64,000 nt of DNA from Monodelphis domestica. Lineage: Eukaryota; Chordata; Mammalia; Didelphimorphia; Didelphidae. This document shows positions 23,168 to 33,945 of the stretch, in pieces. The translations under genes were made by a program, and so were the position numbers. The DNA is taken from NCBI RefSeq assembly GCF_027887165.1, contig NC_077233.1, positions 219,808,017-219,872,016 of the forward strand, given 5' to 3'. A model generated the notes under the pieces. It was not told the origin of the DNA. It made no database searches and saw only the letters and a program-made list of their open reading frames with translations. Within the stretch, counting starts at the first letter, position 1, and each line of letters starts with the position of its first letter.

Positions 23168-23426
23168 TTGTTTTTTGGTCATTTTAAAGTTGTATTTTAC
23201 TCTTCATGACCCTATTTGGGGATTTTCTTGGCAAAGATACTGGAGTGGTTTACCATTTTCTTCTCCAGCTCACTTTACAGGTAAGGAAACTGAGGCAAAC
23301 AGGTTTAAATGACTTGCCTATAGCCACACAGTTAGTAAGTGTTGGAGACCAGATTTGAACTTAGGAAGGTGAGTCTTCATGACTCCAGACCCAGCATTCT
23401 CTCCACAGTACCACTTAGCTGTTCTT
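23168..23426 (-). mobile_element. Type B (MAR1-like) SINE
   Basis: 'ctcttcatgaccctatttgg', 'ttcttggcaaagatactgga', reverse core and head up to 'accacttagctg'. Confidence 0.88.
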
Positions 23427-23459
23427 CTGTATTTTACATTAAACTATTCAACATATTCT

Positions 23460-23661
23460 TTTTTTTAACTCTCACCTTCCATCCTAGAATCAGTACTGCA
23501 TATTGGTTCCAAAGCAGAAGAGCTGTAAGGGCTAGGCATTTGGGGTTAAGTGACTTGCCCAGGGTCACACCGCTGGGAAGTGTCTGAGGTCACATTTGAA
23601 CCCAGGACCTCTCATCTCTAGGCCTGGCTCTCTATCCACTGAGCCTCCTAGCTTCCCCCTA
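23460..23661 (-). mobile_element. Type A SINE with target duplication
   Basis: Complete. It is flanked by TTCAACATATTCT (23447-23459) and TTCATCATATTCT (23662-23674), 12 of 13 bases identical. Confidence 0.9.
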
Positions 23662-23674
23662 TTCATCATATTCT

Positions 23675-23890
23675 GAGAAGGGATCTGTTGGCTTCAGCAG
23701 ATTGCCCATGACACAAAAGAAGTTCAAAACCCCCTGATCTAATTCATTCCCTTTATTCTACCCATGTAGGTAAACTAAGGCCAAAAAGAGTCAAATAACT
23801 CATCCAGATCACAAAGATAGTAACTGACAATTCTAACCAGTTCCTCTGACTTCAAGTCCAATGTGACATTAGGATCCTTTCAAATTCCAA
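23675..23890 (-). repeat. Short old repeat plus MIR-like relic
   Basis: 'gagaagggatctgttggctt' is a block also seen at 24.77 and 28.74 kb. After it comes a degraded reverse MIR core ('ggtaaactaaggccaaaa'). Confidence 0.5.
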
Positions 23891-24057
23891 CTCTATGATG
23901 CTATGAAACAGGAAGACAGTTATCATTTCTTTAGTAGAAGCCATCCTATCGCCATCTGTACAATCCCATATTCCTGTTCTTATATTCCCAAAGCCCTATC
24001 CCTACATTCACTTCTATTTCTCTTCTCTTTAGTCTTATACTGGAGTCCATAAACTAC

Positions 24058-24540
24058 TTTAAAAACAATTTTTAGCTGGAAAAATCTACATGAATTGATG
24101 CGGAGTGAAATAAGCAGAACCAGAAGAACAGTGTACAGGAACAGCGAAATTGAGGGATGACCAACTGTGAAAGACTTGGTTCCTCTCAGCAATCCGATGA
24201 TCCAGGACAATTCTGAAGGATTTAGGACAAAGAATGCTGTCCATCTCTAGAGGAAAAACTATTGGAGTCAAATGCAGATTAAAGCATACTATCTTCCACA
24301 TTTGTATACTTATAGTTTTATTTGGGGGGTTGATTTTATACGAGAATTATCTTACAACAATGTCCAATATGGACATAAATTTTGCATGATAATACATGTA
24401 TAACCCAGATCAAATGGCTTACCCTCTCCAAGAGGATAGAGGGATGGAAACTATTTGGATCTTATACTTTTAGAAAATCTATGTTGAAAATTGTTATTAC
24501 ATGTAATTGGGAAAATAAAATATCTTTGAATAAAATTATT
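24058..24540 (+). mobile_element. L1 3' end, older subfamily
   Basis: From 'acatgaattgatgcggagtg' and 'gcagaaccagaagaacagtg' to the end 'acatgtaattgggaaaataa'. The same layout occurs at 28.80 and, in part, at 46.76 kb. Confidence 0.75.
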
Positions 24541-24564
24541 TAAAACTTTTTTATGTCTCTCTTT

Positions 24565-24695
24565 TTTAAATCCTTATCTTCTGCTTTAGAATCAATACTG
24601 TGTGCTGACAGAAGAGCAGTAAGGGCTAGGCAATAGGAGTTAAGTGACTTGTCCAGGGTCACACAGCTAGGAAGTGTCTGAGGCTAGCTTTGAAT
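24565..24695 (-). mobile_element. Type A SINE, 5' truncated
   Basis: The tail and middle are present. The element ends at 'aggaagtgtctgaggctagc', without the head. Confidence 0.8.
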
Positions 24696-25479
24696 GATAA
24701 CTTTCTTTCAATAGAATTGTTTTCCTTCATAATTCAATGTGTTTTATTTTGTTCCTTTAAAAAACGTTATTCTGAGAAAGGCTCCATAGGCTTCCCCAGA
24801 CTGTCAAGGGGGTGGGGGAGTCCTTGGGGAAAAAAAAAAAGGTAGGAACTTCTGACTTGGTTCCTCTTTGTGGAATGAATGGTGAACCAGAGAAGGGTAT
24901 TCAGCTTTAGCCCCAGATTCCCCCAGAAGGGTGAGAAGGAAACAAGTAAGTTTCTCTCCACCCTTAGGGCCTTCCAGCATCAATAGTTTCACATTTCCAC
25001 CTAGCTCTGAGCCAGAACAAGCAAAAATTGTTTTGTAAACCAAACAGCTCTTCCCAAGGATCCCCAGCTGAGGAAGGAGGTTCTATTTTGACAGTGAAGG
25101 ATGAACAGCCTGTAGACAGCTCTAGCCTGGGTGGCTGGGAGGCTGCCTATTATTTCTCCTTCATCTCCCCACAACCGGTACCTAGGGGAAAAGGGCAAAA
25201 GTAAAATTTTGCATCCCATCCAGAATGCAAAATAGAGCAGTCACAGGGACTCAGCAACTTGATTATTCTCCAGGAAAGTTTGATGCGGGTAGGGGAGGAA
25301 GACCTAGGGAGCACAGCAGATATTACTGACCCCCTCCCCGCCCTTGGCAGAATTGGAAAGTCTAAGTTCTCTCTACTGTCTTCGAATCCTCTTCATGTCT
25401 CACCTCCACACCTGATACACCCTCCCTCCTCTTTACCATGTCTGCTTACTTCATGAGTAGACCAAATCAAGCAATTAAA
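24696..25479. other. Mostly unassigned DNA, no gene recognised
   Basis: Contains the short block 'attctgagaaaggctccata' at about 24.77 kb, shared with 23.69 and 28.74 kb. Otherwise single-copy in appearance. Confidence 0.5.
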
Positions 25480-25615
25480 CTTTAAAGCTAGAAGGGACCT
25501 TAGAACTCATGCAATTCACCCTCCCTTCATTTGAAACAAGAAACTGAGTTACAGAGAGAGAAATGCCTTTCCCAAGGACACATAATTAGATAGTGACAAA
25601 GCCTAGAACCTTCAA
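25480..25615 (-). mobile_element. Old MIR-like relic
   Basis: 'agctagaagggaccttagaa' leads into 'caagaaactgagttacagag'. It is degraded. Confidence 0.5.
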
Positions 25616-26277
25616 CAAGGGAAGACTCAAGATCCAACCCATCCCTCCAAAATGGTTGAGTCTTTGAAGTTGTGCTGAGGACTTTTCTTCCCCAAGTACT
25701 CCAGCATTCTTCTTCACTTTCTCATAGGGACCCATTCTATTTTTGGAAGATATTGCCTCCAAGACCTTATTCCCCCACCCCAAAAGAGCCAGAACCAACA
25801 TGAGATGAAAAGAATTTGCTTCCTTGGTGAGGCAATTAGCTTGATAACTCTCATGAATCTTCACACTCTCTTCCATATTGGAATGACGTGTCCAAAAGGC
25901 ATGTGGTAATTTGTGGGCTTCTGGAACCTTGACAAATATCCTAGCTGTGTAGTGTCCTTTTTATAATCAATTTATTAATTAGGCTAGCAGTAACCAATAG
26001 ACTGGGTCAATGGTCTCTCCAAATGATCAAAGACTTGTGGAATGTTTTAATAAATATTCTTCTTCAGGCTCTGTTACTAACTCCTTGGACTTTCTTCATC
26101 AAACTACAGTAGCCTTTTGGAAATTAATTCTGCCCTTTCAGTTCAGACTCAGATTGGTCAATTCCTCCCTGAATCTCCATTGTAGAGGAAGTGCCCAGGC
26201 CAGTCATGTCTTCATTCATCTCCAGAGTCCATTACTGACTCACTGGAATCCCCACCACCACCACCACTGACTTCCTT
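25616..26277. other. Unassigned DNA, no gene recognised
   Basis: No repeat or domain-bearing frame recognised. A short CAC/CCA run lies at about 26253. Confidence 0.45.
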
Positions 26278-26452
26278 CCCTTTTTCTTTCTCCTTACTTT
26301 CTATCTTAATAACAACTCTAGGACAGAAGGACAAGGGTTAGGCAAAGTGGGAGTAAGTGACTTGTCCAGGGTCACACAGCTCAGAAATGTCTGAGGTCAG
26401 ATTTGAAACTAGATCCTCCTGACTCCAGCACTATGCACTGCTCTACCTGGCT
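26278..26452 (-). mobile_element. Type A-related SINE, variant tail
   Basis: The tail reads 'tcttaataacaactctagga cag' instead of the palindromic form. The same variant occurs at 59.30 kb, suggesting a subfamily. Confidence 0.7.
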
Positions 26453-26484
26453 GTCTTGCTCCACTTCTTTTTTATGTGCTGCCT

Positions 26485-26890
26485 TCTCTTCATCAGAATG
26501 TAAACTTCTCAAGGGAGGAGACTGTCTTTCTTTTTGTTTGCATTTGTATCTCCAGCATTTAATACAGTGGCTGGAACATTTTTTTCAAAAGAAAAAAAAA
26601 AACTTGTTCAGTTGTGTCCAATTCTTCATGGTCCCATTTTGAGGTTTTTCTTGGCAAAGATATTAGAGCGGTTTGTCATTTCCTCCTCCAGCTCATTTGA
26701 CAGATGAGAAAACTGAGGCAAATAAGGTTAAGTGACTTGCCAAGTCATCTAGCTAGTAAATATATGAAGCCAGATTTAAACTCAGGAAGATGAGTTTTCC
26801 CAACTCCAGGCCAGGCACTCTATCCACTTCACCACCTAGATGACCATCTGGCACATAGTACATGCTTAATAAATTCTTGTTGATTAAATG
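26485..26890 (+). mobile_element. L2 3' end split by a type B SINE
   Basis: L2 reads through 'tttaatacagtggctgg' at about 26574 and resumes with 'ctggcacatagtacatgctt' at 26849. The intervening 26582-26846 is a minus-strand type B SINE. Confidence 0.8.
26582..26846 (-). mobile_element. Type B (MAR1-like) SINE nested in L2
   Basis: T-run, then 'cttgttcagttgtgtccaat', 'gtttttcttggcaaagatat', reverse core and head ending 'ttcaccacctagatgacc'. Confidence 0.88.
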
Positions 26891-26894
26891 ACAT

Positions 26895-27010
26895 TCAGTT
26901 CAACATATATTATGTGCGTCATGTATTCAAGGCACTGTGCTTGGTGGTAAGGATATAGCCATAGAAAACACTATATTTCTGCCCTCAAGAAGCTTATATT
27001 CTTCTACAGT
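26895..27010. repeat. Family D 5' part
   Basis: 'attcaaggcactgtgcttgg' and 'ctgccctcaagaagcttata'. It is probably the partner of the family D 3' part at 27303-27405, separated from it by later material. Confidence 0.6.
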
Positions 27011-27104
27011 CACCTACAGAAAGTATATAGATATGTATGTATGTATCTTTATGTATGTCTTTCTAAAATTCACAGACCCACAATTAAGAACCCTATCTTA
27101 GAGG

Positions 27105-27301
27105 GCAGCTGGATGGCTCATGGATTGAAAGCCAGGCCCAGAAACAGGAAGTCCTGGGTTCAAATCTGTCTCAGATACATCCTAGCTGTGTGACTCTGGG
27201 CAAGTCTCTTAACCCCTATTGCCTATCCCTTACTGCTCCTCTGCCTTGGAACTAATACCCAGTATTGATTCCAAGACAGAAGATAAGAGTTTAAAAAAAG
27301 T
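27105..27301 (+). mobile_element. Type A SINE with target duplication
   Basis: Complete from 'gcagctggatggctcatgga' through the palindromic tail to poly(A). It is flanked by AACCCTATCTTAGAGG (27089-27104) and AACCCTATTCTAGAGG (27302-27317). Confidence 0.92.
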
Positions 27302-27302
27302 A

Positions 27303-27405
27303 ACCCTATTCTAGAGGGAACAGGAAGCCACCAAAAGTTTTTGTGGAAAAGGTAACAAGGTAAGATCCATTCATTAGGAAGATTATTCTGGCATCTATTT
27401 GGTTG
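27303..27405. repeat. Family D 3' part
   Basis: 'acaggaagccaccaaaagtt' and 'aggaagattattctggcatc' resemble the 3' part of family D at 58.6-58.8 kb. Confidence 0.45.
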
Positions 27406-28040
27406 GCTCAAATTTAAAAGTTCTATTAAGTGAATACCAGAATCTTATACACAGACAACATTTTCTCCTAAGAGAAGCCCATTATATACATTGCTTCTAT
27501 TGTTTCTTTAAAGCTATCTTTATCTTGTCATCCAGGAAGAGGGACATGATAGAAATCTATCATTAATAAATCCTTCAGTCTTTCTCTGAATGAAGGAAGT
27601 ACAGCCAAAGTTCACAGAGGGCTTAGCTAACCCATTCTCTGTAAGTCTTTTTGTTTTCTCCCAGGCTCTAGGTCAGGTCCCTTTTCTGCACAGTACCTCA
27701 GAGAAGGGACAAAAATCTTGAGAATTGATGGCTTTAAGCTTCTCAGGACCTGGGGGGAAATTAAAAGGAAAGTGTTCTGGGAAGTGAATTAAGGACTTCT
27801 AATTCTAAATTATGGAAGAGGGTAACCTAAGACCTGTTCAGAAACAAAAGCATTAAGTTCTATCAGAGGGAAGCAGTCAACTTTTAGGGTAAAAGAATAG
27901 GCTAGAAAAAGGCTGATCTCAAGAAAATCATCTACATTTTGCTACCCAAACTGTCTTGGACTCTTTCAGGTGTTTCTTTTCCTGCCATGGAACAAAACCC
28001 CAGTTTACACTGCCATCCTACAATCACTCCTCACACATGT
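27406..28040. other. Unassigned DNA, no gene recognised
   Basis: No repeat family or coding domain recognised. Confidence 0.45.
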
Positions 28041-28056
28041 ATCCAGATGTGCACAA

Positions 28057-28511
28057 TTTATTTTTTTATTTAGAATATTTTTCCATGGTTACATGATTCA
28101 TAATCCCCCCCCCCAGCTGACAAGCAGTTCCACTGGGTTATACATGTATCATTGTTCAAAGCCCATTTCCACATTATTCATGTTTGCATTAGAGTCATCC
28201 TTTAACATCAAAACCCCAATCATATTCCCATGACCCATGTGATCATGTTTTTCTTTTGTGTTTCTACTCCCACAGTTCTTCCTCTGGATGTAAATAGGGT
28301 TCTTTCTAGTAAATACCTCAAAATAGCTCTGGATCATTGCATTGGTGCTAGTAGAGAAATCCATTACATTTAATTGTACCACAATGTATCAATCTCTGTG
28401 TATAATGTTCTCCTGGTTCTGCTCCTCTCACTCTGCATCAATTCCTAGAGGTCATTCCAGTTCACATGGAATTCCTCCAGCTTACTATTCCTTTCAGCAC
28501 AATAATATTCC
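28057..28511 (-). mobile_element. 5'-truncated L1 with target duplication
   Basis: 3' UTR from 'aatatttttccatggttaca', running into the end of ORF2 ('ggttctgctcctctcactct'). It is flanked by ATCCAGATGTGCACAA (28041-28056) and ATCCAGATGTGTACAA (28512-28527). This is a standard L1 insertion of about 455 bp. Confidence 0.9.
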
Positions 28512-28797
28512 ATCCAGATGTGTACAAATTATAACTTGTGTGTCCCATGTAACTTCAGTATTGGTGCTTCACTCTGTAACCAGAAGCAAAGGGGATCTGT
28601 GAACTTAGATGGGGAAAGAACAAACTACATTTTAATTTTCACTAACTTCTAAACTAATTTAGTTTTTCCTTTAATTATTTTTTTATTAATTTTTAAACAA
28701 GTATTTTAAAAATTAGTCCTTATTAATACACCTTCTCTCATTCTTTTGAGAGGGGTCTTTGGCTTCATCAGACTATCAAAAAGTAACATTGACAAAT

Positions 28798-29255
28798 ACT
28801 AATTTACATGAACTGATGCAAAGTGAAATGAGCAGAACCAGAAGAACAGTGAACACAGTAACAGTAATATTGTAACAACTGGGAATGACTTTGCTATTTT
28901 CACCAATACAAAGAAACAAGAAAATCTGATGGATTTAAGATGAAAAATGTTATTAAGCTCCAGAGGAAGAACTGATGGAATCTGAGTGTAGATCAAAGCA
29001 TGCTATTTCTTTACTTAGAATTTTTCCTTAGACTTTTTTTTTGGGGGGGGTTGTGTTTTTACAATATGACTAATATAGAAATACATGTTACATGACAGCA
29101 CATGTATAACATAGATCAAATTGCTTGCCATCACAGGGAGGGTGTAGGGCAGAGAGAAAGGGAGAGAAATTGGAATTCTAAATCCTAAAAAAAATGAATG
29201 TTACATGTAGTTAGAAAAAAAATAAAATATTTAAAAGAAAAATAAATAAAAGGGT
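28798..29255 (+). mobile_element. L1 3' end, older subfamily
   Basis: 'catgaactgatgcaaagtga', 'agcagaaccagaagaacagt', then a 3' UTR ending with A-rich repeats near 29255. Same subfamily as 24.06 kb. Confidence 0.75.
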
Positions 29256-29374
29256 ATATAGCATAAAAAATGGTTAAGAATCCTTAGTCTCTGGTCTCAA
29301 TATTCTAGGATTTAGAGCTTGGGACTTCAATTTCTTCCTCTATAAAATGAAGTTTGACTAGCTGACTTTTTTAA

Positions 29375-29645
29375 GGCTTAATTACATTTTTTCAGTTAAC
29401 AAAAATCTGTTCTCTCCATTTCACCTCACTTCCCTGCCTTCCCCTATTGGGAAAAAAAAATCAAAACTCTTGTAACAAATATGCATAGTAAATCAAAACA
29501 AATTCCCTTATCAGCCATATCCAAAAACATATGTTTCATTCTGTACCAAGTCCATCATATTTCTCTGTCAGGAGGAAGGTTGCTTGCTTCATCATTAGTC
29601 TTCTAGAATTGCGGTTGATCATTGTGTTGATCAGAGCTCTTAGGA
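29375..29645 (-). mobile_element. L1 3' UTR relic
   Basis: 'aacaaatatgcatagtaaat', 'catatccaaaaacatatgtt' and 'gcggttgatcattgtgttga' are in the order of an L1 3' UTR read backwards. Related to 55.32-55.46 kb. Confidence 0.6.
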
Positions 29646-29667
29646 CTAAGTGATTTTTGTTGTTGTT

Positions 29668-29868
29668 GTTTAAAACTTACCTTCCATCTTAGAATTAATA
29701 GTAAGTATGGGTTCCTATGCAAAAGAACAGTAAGAGCCAGGCAATTGGATTTAAGTGACTTGCCCAGGATCACACAGCCAGGAAGTATCTAAGGCCAGAT
29801 CTAGAACCAGAGCCCCCCCCCCCCATCTTTAGGCTTTCCTCTCTAACCACTGACCAATATAGCTGCTT
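29668..29868 (-). mobile_element. Type A SINE, diverged
   Basis: Recognisable from 'aaaacttaccttccatctta' to the head 'aaccactgaccaatatagctg'. A C-run at about 29813 interrupts it. Confidence 0.8.
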
Positions 29869-30130
29869 CTAGATCTTTTTCTAATTTTTAGCATTTTTTC
29901 CATTTTTATTCCATATTCTATCCTCCCCTTTCCCTTCCTTGAGAAGGTAAGCAGTTTGATAATGAGATGATTTTAAAGGTTTCCTCTCTTACTTGGTATT
30001 TGTTGGTAAAAGGGAACTTTGGCCCATTAGGAGTTTAGAATTTCTGCCTCCGTGTTGGTTTCTCCCACTATCCCTTGTTAGCCTGATGAGACTTTAGCAT
30101 TTAAAAGCAGGGAATCATAGTCTAGACACT

Positions 30131-30365
30131 ATGGTTAAAACTAAAAAGAACTTTAAAAGAAATCTAGCCCATCCCTATCATTTTACAGAAGAGGAAACTG
30201 AGGCCCAAGACAAGTTAATTGACTTGCCCAAATTAGGTTATAGGATCATAGCTAGAATCATAAATCTAGAGCTAGAAAGGGACCTCAGAAACCATCTAGT
30301 CCAATCCCCAACCATTTTACAGAGAAGGAAACTGAAGTCCAGAACATTTTGTGAATTGTACCTTA
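30131..30365. repeat. Two old MIR-like relics side by side
   Basis: Two adjacent blocks both carry 'ttttacaga...gaggaaactgag' (30182 and 30316), with 'ctagaaagggacctcagaaa' between. They look like separate copies of one old family. Confidence 0.5.
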
Positions 30366-30479
30366 ATCCTTTCAAACCCTTCAAACCCTCAAGCCTTGAT
30401 GCATCTAAGAATAATAAGCCATTAGACAGGGGACTTTTACTTTAATGTAACATACACCATGTTCCCCCCTTGCATTATT

Positions 30480-30745
30480 CTTATCTGTGTTCTTGCTGTA
30501 TCTATCTATATTAGAATTTAAACTCCTTGAGTGCAGGTAGTAAATTGTTTTTCATCTATGTATCCCTACCACCAACCTCAGTCTCTTGCACAACCTAGAT
30601 ACTTAGTAATTGTTAGACTGAATATTAGTTGAGAAACTCTGTAGCTGAAATCTTTTTACAAGTTTGAGGGACCGGGGTTGTACCATGAAACTTCTGGATG
30701 CATAGTAGGTGCTTAATAAATGCTTCTTGAGTGACTCACTAGAAT
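30480..30745 (+). mobile_element. L2 LINE 3' ends
   Basis: 'tttaaactccttgagtgcag' and, about 160 bp later, 'gcatagtaggtgcttaataa'. Possibly one copy with an insert. Confidence 0.6.
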
Positions 30746-31440
30746 ACAAAGGAGAGTGTGAAGGTCCTAAGAGTTAGATAGCTGGTCCACCTGGGGAACG
30801 AACTGATGAGCTTGGCCTCAACAGAGATACCCACCTCTTTAGTGCACTGAGCTAACTAGCCATAGCATCTTTGCTTGGCAGAGGAAGGAAACGTTGCGGG
30901 AGCCCAATCAGGGCTAGAGTGGGTCAAGGATGGGCAAACAAAATAAGTGCCCGTTCCTAGCAACACTTCTCCCCAGAACAGCTCCTGAAGCTTCATCTAT
31001 TTAGATTTAGTGTCTTCATGGGAAGAATCATCCTCTTAATGCAATCTGATTCCATCCCCATCAATGGGGGATAGCTCAGGGTCCCCCATCCACCTCATCC
31101 ACCTCTCACCTAACACATGCACAACCATCTTTATCTCTTGATGCTCCCTAAACCAGAAGAATTCATTAACTTCCCACAGGCAGCCGCTTTGCAAGGAGAG
31201 GAGGACACGCCTGCTGCACACAATACTGCAATATTATTTTAGGGATGAGGCCAAGTAAACATTAGCAGATGGAGGGAAAGTTGGTACAACAAGATGCATG
31301 TCAAGTTGGAAGCCCACACATAGGGCAGTCAGGAGGGAAAGCTAAGAGACTAAGGGAGAAGTCAGAAACAGGGTCAGCTGCCCAGCTTGACTGAGTAGAA
31401 GTATAGACCCCGTGAGTGGGAAGGAAACTTGGAGGGCATC
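30746..31440. other. Unassigned DNA, no gene recognised
   Basis: No confident repeat. Frames of about 60 codons lack domains. Confidence 0.45.
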
Positions 31441-31672
31441 TAGGAGGCAGCTAGTAGCTCAGTGGGTAGAGTGCTGACTGAGAGTCAGGGAGATCTGAGT
31501 TCAAATTCAGTTAAGACACTTAATCCTATTTGCCTCAGTTTCCTCATCTATAAAGTGAACTAGAGAAGGAAAGGACAAACAGCTCCAGTATCCTTGACAA
31601 GAAAACCTCATGGATAGCTGCTGTGGTTCCATGGGGTCACAAAGAGTCAGACATGAAAATGACTGAGGAACA
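31441..31672 (+). mobile_element. Type B (MAR1-like) SINE
   Basis: Head 'ggcagctagtagctcagtgg', core 'cagtttcctcatctataaag', tail 'catggggtcacaaagagtca'. A reverse MIR relic follows at 31673-31760. Confidence 0.88.
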
Positions 31673-31932
31673 AGTCTGTTATTTTACAGAAGAAGAAACC
31701 AAGGCTCAGAGAGGGGGGATGATTTGCCCAGAATCATACAGCAAGTTAATGATGGGGGTAGGGGTGGGGGGAGAACCCTACTGGCTCCTACTGACTGGTG
31801 GCTTTTGTATAACAGAAAAATTCTAGTCTGAGGAAGGTTTTGATTATCATTTTGTAGTGCTCAGCACACAATGCCTGCCTCAAATCTTACCTCCCTTCAA
31901 TCCATCCTCCACTTAGCTGTCAAAATGATTTT

Positions 31933-32030
31933 TCTTTCCTTTTTTTTAAACCCTTACCTTCCGTCTGTCTTAGAATCAGTGGTTTGTATTGGATCCAATG
32001 CAGAAGAGTGGTAAGGGCTAGGCAATGGGA
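31933..32030 (-). mobile_element. 5'-truncated type A SINE with target duplication
   Basis: Holds the tail and only part of the body, ending at 'ggctaggcaatggga'. It is flanked by CAAAATGATTTT (31921-31932) and CAAAATGATCTT (32031-32042). Confidence 0.8.
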
Positions 32031-32040
32031 CAAAATGATC

Positions 32041-32601
32041 TTCCTTGCTTCCTTCCTTCCTTCCTTTTATTCTTTCTTTCTGCCTGTCTTTTTTCCTTCC
32101 TTCCTTCCTTCCTTCCTTCCTTCCTTCCTTCCTTCCTTCCTTCCTTCCTTCCTTCCTTCCTTCCTTCTTCCTTCCTTCCTTCTTCCTTCCTTTCTTTTTC
32201 CTTCCCTCCTTCCTTCCTTCCTTTCATTCTTTCTTTCTGCCTGTCTTTTTTCCTTTCTTTCTTTCTCTGTCTTTCTTCCATTCTTCCTTCCATTCTTCCT
32301 TCCTTCCTTCCTTCCTTCCTTCCTTCCTTCCTTCCTTCCTTCCTTCCTTCCTTCCTTCCTTCCTTCCTTCCCTCCCTCCCTCCCTCCCTCCCTCCCTCCC
32401 TCCTTCCTTCCTTCCTTCCTTCCTTCCTTCCTTCCTTCCTTCCTTCCTTCCTTCCTTCCTTCCTTCCTTCCCTCCCTCCCTCCCTCCCTCCTTCCTTCCT
32501 TCCTTCCTTCCTTCCTTCCTTCCTTCCTTCCTTCCTTCCTTCCTTCCTTCCTTCCTTCCTTCCTTCCTTCCTTCCTTCCTTCCTTCCTTCCTTTCTCCCT
32601 T
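32041..32601. repeat. (CCTT)n microsatellite with CCCT blocks
   Basis: About 560 bp of CTTC/CCTT repeats with two internal (CCCT)n blocks and a few interruptions. It directly abuts the 3' (A-tail) side of the minus-strand SINE at 32602, so it probably began as that SINE's tail. The 200-residue Phe-Leu-Pro-Ser frames here are artefacts. Confidence 0.95.
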
Positions 32602-32785
32602 ACCTGTCTTAGAAAGGATACTTAAAATGGATAAATATTGTATCCATTCTAAAGCAGAAGAGCAGTAAAGGCTAAACAAATGGGATTAAGTGACTTGCCT
32701 AGGGTCACATAGCTAGGAAGTTCCTGATGTCTGATTTGAACCCAGGAGCTCCTATCTCCAGGCCTCCCTCTTATCTGTTGAGCAG
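32602..32785 (-). mobile_element. Type A SINE next to the CCTT tract
   Basis: Body from 'gcagaagagcagtaaaggct' to the head 'ttatctgttgagcagctgac'. Its tail region is altered, with a duplicated 'ggataaatattgtatccatt'. Confidence 0.8.
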
Positions 32786-32789
32786 CTGA

Positions 32790-32955
32790 CTCCTTAGTAT
32801 CAATTCTAAGACAGAATTTCTGTAAGGGCTAGGCAATGGTTGTTAAGCAACTTGCCCAGGGTCACACAGCTAGGAATTGTCTGAGACCACATTTGAATCC
32901 AGATCCTCCTGACTCTGGACCTGGAGCTCTATTCACTGTGTTACCTAGCTACTCC
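32790..32955 (-). mobile_element. Type A SINE, third in a row
   Basis: 'gtatcaattctaagacagaa' to the head 'actgtgttacctagctactc'. The flank AATGATTTTTC at about 32957 again matches the original target at 31924. Confidence 0.8.
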
Positions 32956-32959
32956 TAAT

Positions 32960-33395
32960 GATTTTTCACTAATTCTCCTCCATGCCTAGAACTCTCTGCC
33001 TCCTCATTTCTACTTCCTGGCTCTCCTGGCTTCCTTTAAGCCTCACCTAAAGTCTCATATTCTGCAAAAAAAATGGAGGGCTCTCTCAGTCCTCCTTAGT
33101 CATAGTGCCTTCCCTTTGAGAACACCTCAGTGTATTCTGTATAGATCTTATTGGTACAGAGTTATTTATTTGCAAGTTGTCCCCTTCATTAGATTGTGAG
33201 CTCCTTGAGAACAGAGACTGTTTTTACTTTTCTTTGTCTCTTCAAGCCCTTACTTAGTGTAGTGCCTGGCACATGGTAGCACTTAATTCTATGTAGCTAG
33301 AAGTCTATGACTATGATTTTCTTTGTATCCCTTGCACTTGGAACAATGACTAGCACATAGTAGGCACATAATAAATGCTGACTGACAATGCAGCA
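32960..33395 (+). mobile_element. L2 LINE 3' ends
   Basis: 'gattgtgagctccttgagaa', 'agtgcctggcacatggtag', then a second copy of the end, 'agcacatagtaggcacataa'. Confidence 0.7.
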
Positions 33396-33438
33396 GTCAG
33401 GTACAGAGTATACATTATAATATAGTAGAATGAGCAGG

Positions 33439-33665
33439 AGGGGCTGCTAGATGGCTCATTAAATAGAATGCTGGACCTGGAGAGAGCAAGACCTGAATTC
33501 AAATTCTGCCTCAGATACTTGCTATCTGATTGGCCCTGGACAAATCATCTAACCTTCCCCCTCCCCCCCCCCCTTAATCTACTGAAGAAGGAAAGGGCAA
33601 ACCATTCTAGTATGTTTGCAAAAAAAAAAAAAAACCCTGTGAAACGTACAGTGACCAAAATTATT
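33439..33665 (+). mobile_element. Type B (MAR1-like) SINE, diverged
   Basis: Head 'gctgctagatggctcattaa', box-B-like 'gaattcaaattctg', tail 'aaagggcaaaccattctagt' with a C-run and an A-run inside. Confidence 0.8.
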
Positions 33666-33739
33666 TATTTTGTGACCAACGTATTTAAGCTTCAGCTTTA
33701 GAATTTGAACTTCCAGAGAAGAGTCTGAATTAATTTCTT

Positions 33740-33932
33740 TTTAAAAATTTAAATCTGTACTTTCTGAATTTGAATCAATACTAAGTATTGGTTCCAAGGC
33801 AGAATAGCAGTAAGGGCTACACAATTGGATTTAATTGACTTGTCCAGAGTCACACAGGTAAGAGATGTCTTTGGCCAAATTTGAACCCAGGGCCTCCTGG
33901 CTCCCTATCCACTGAGCCACATATCTACTCTA
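33740..33932 (-). mobile_element. Type A SINE with target duplication
   Basis: Complete, with the palindromic tail. It is flanked by GAATTAATTTCTT at 33727-33739 and 33933-33945. The right copy was reused by the next insertion. Confidence 0.9.
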
Positions 33933-33945
33933 GAATTAATTTCTT

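Noticed and set aside
31984..32679. Open frames of 150-213 codons on both strands
   Set aside because: They are translations of the (CCTT)n tract: Phe-Leu-Pro-Ser on one strand, Lys-Glu-Gly-Arg on the other.
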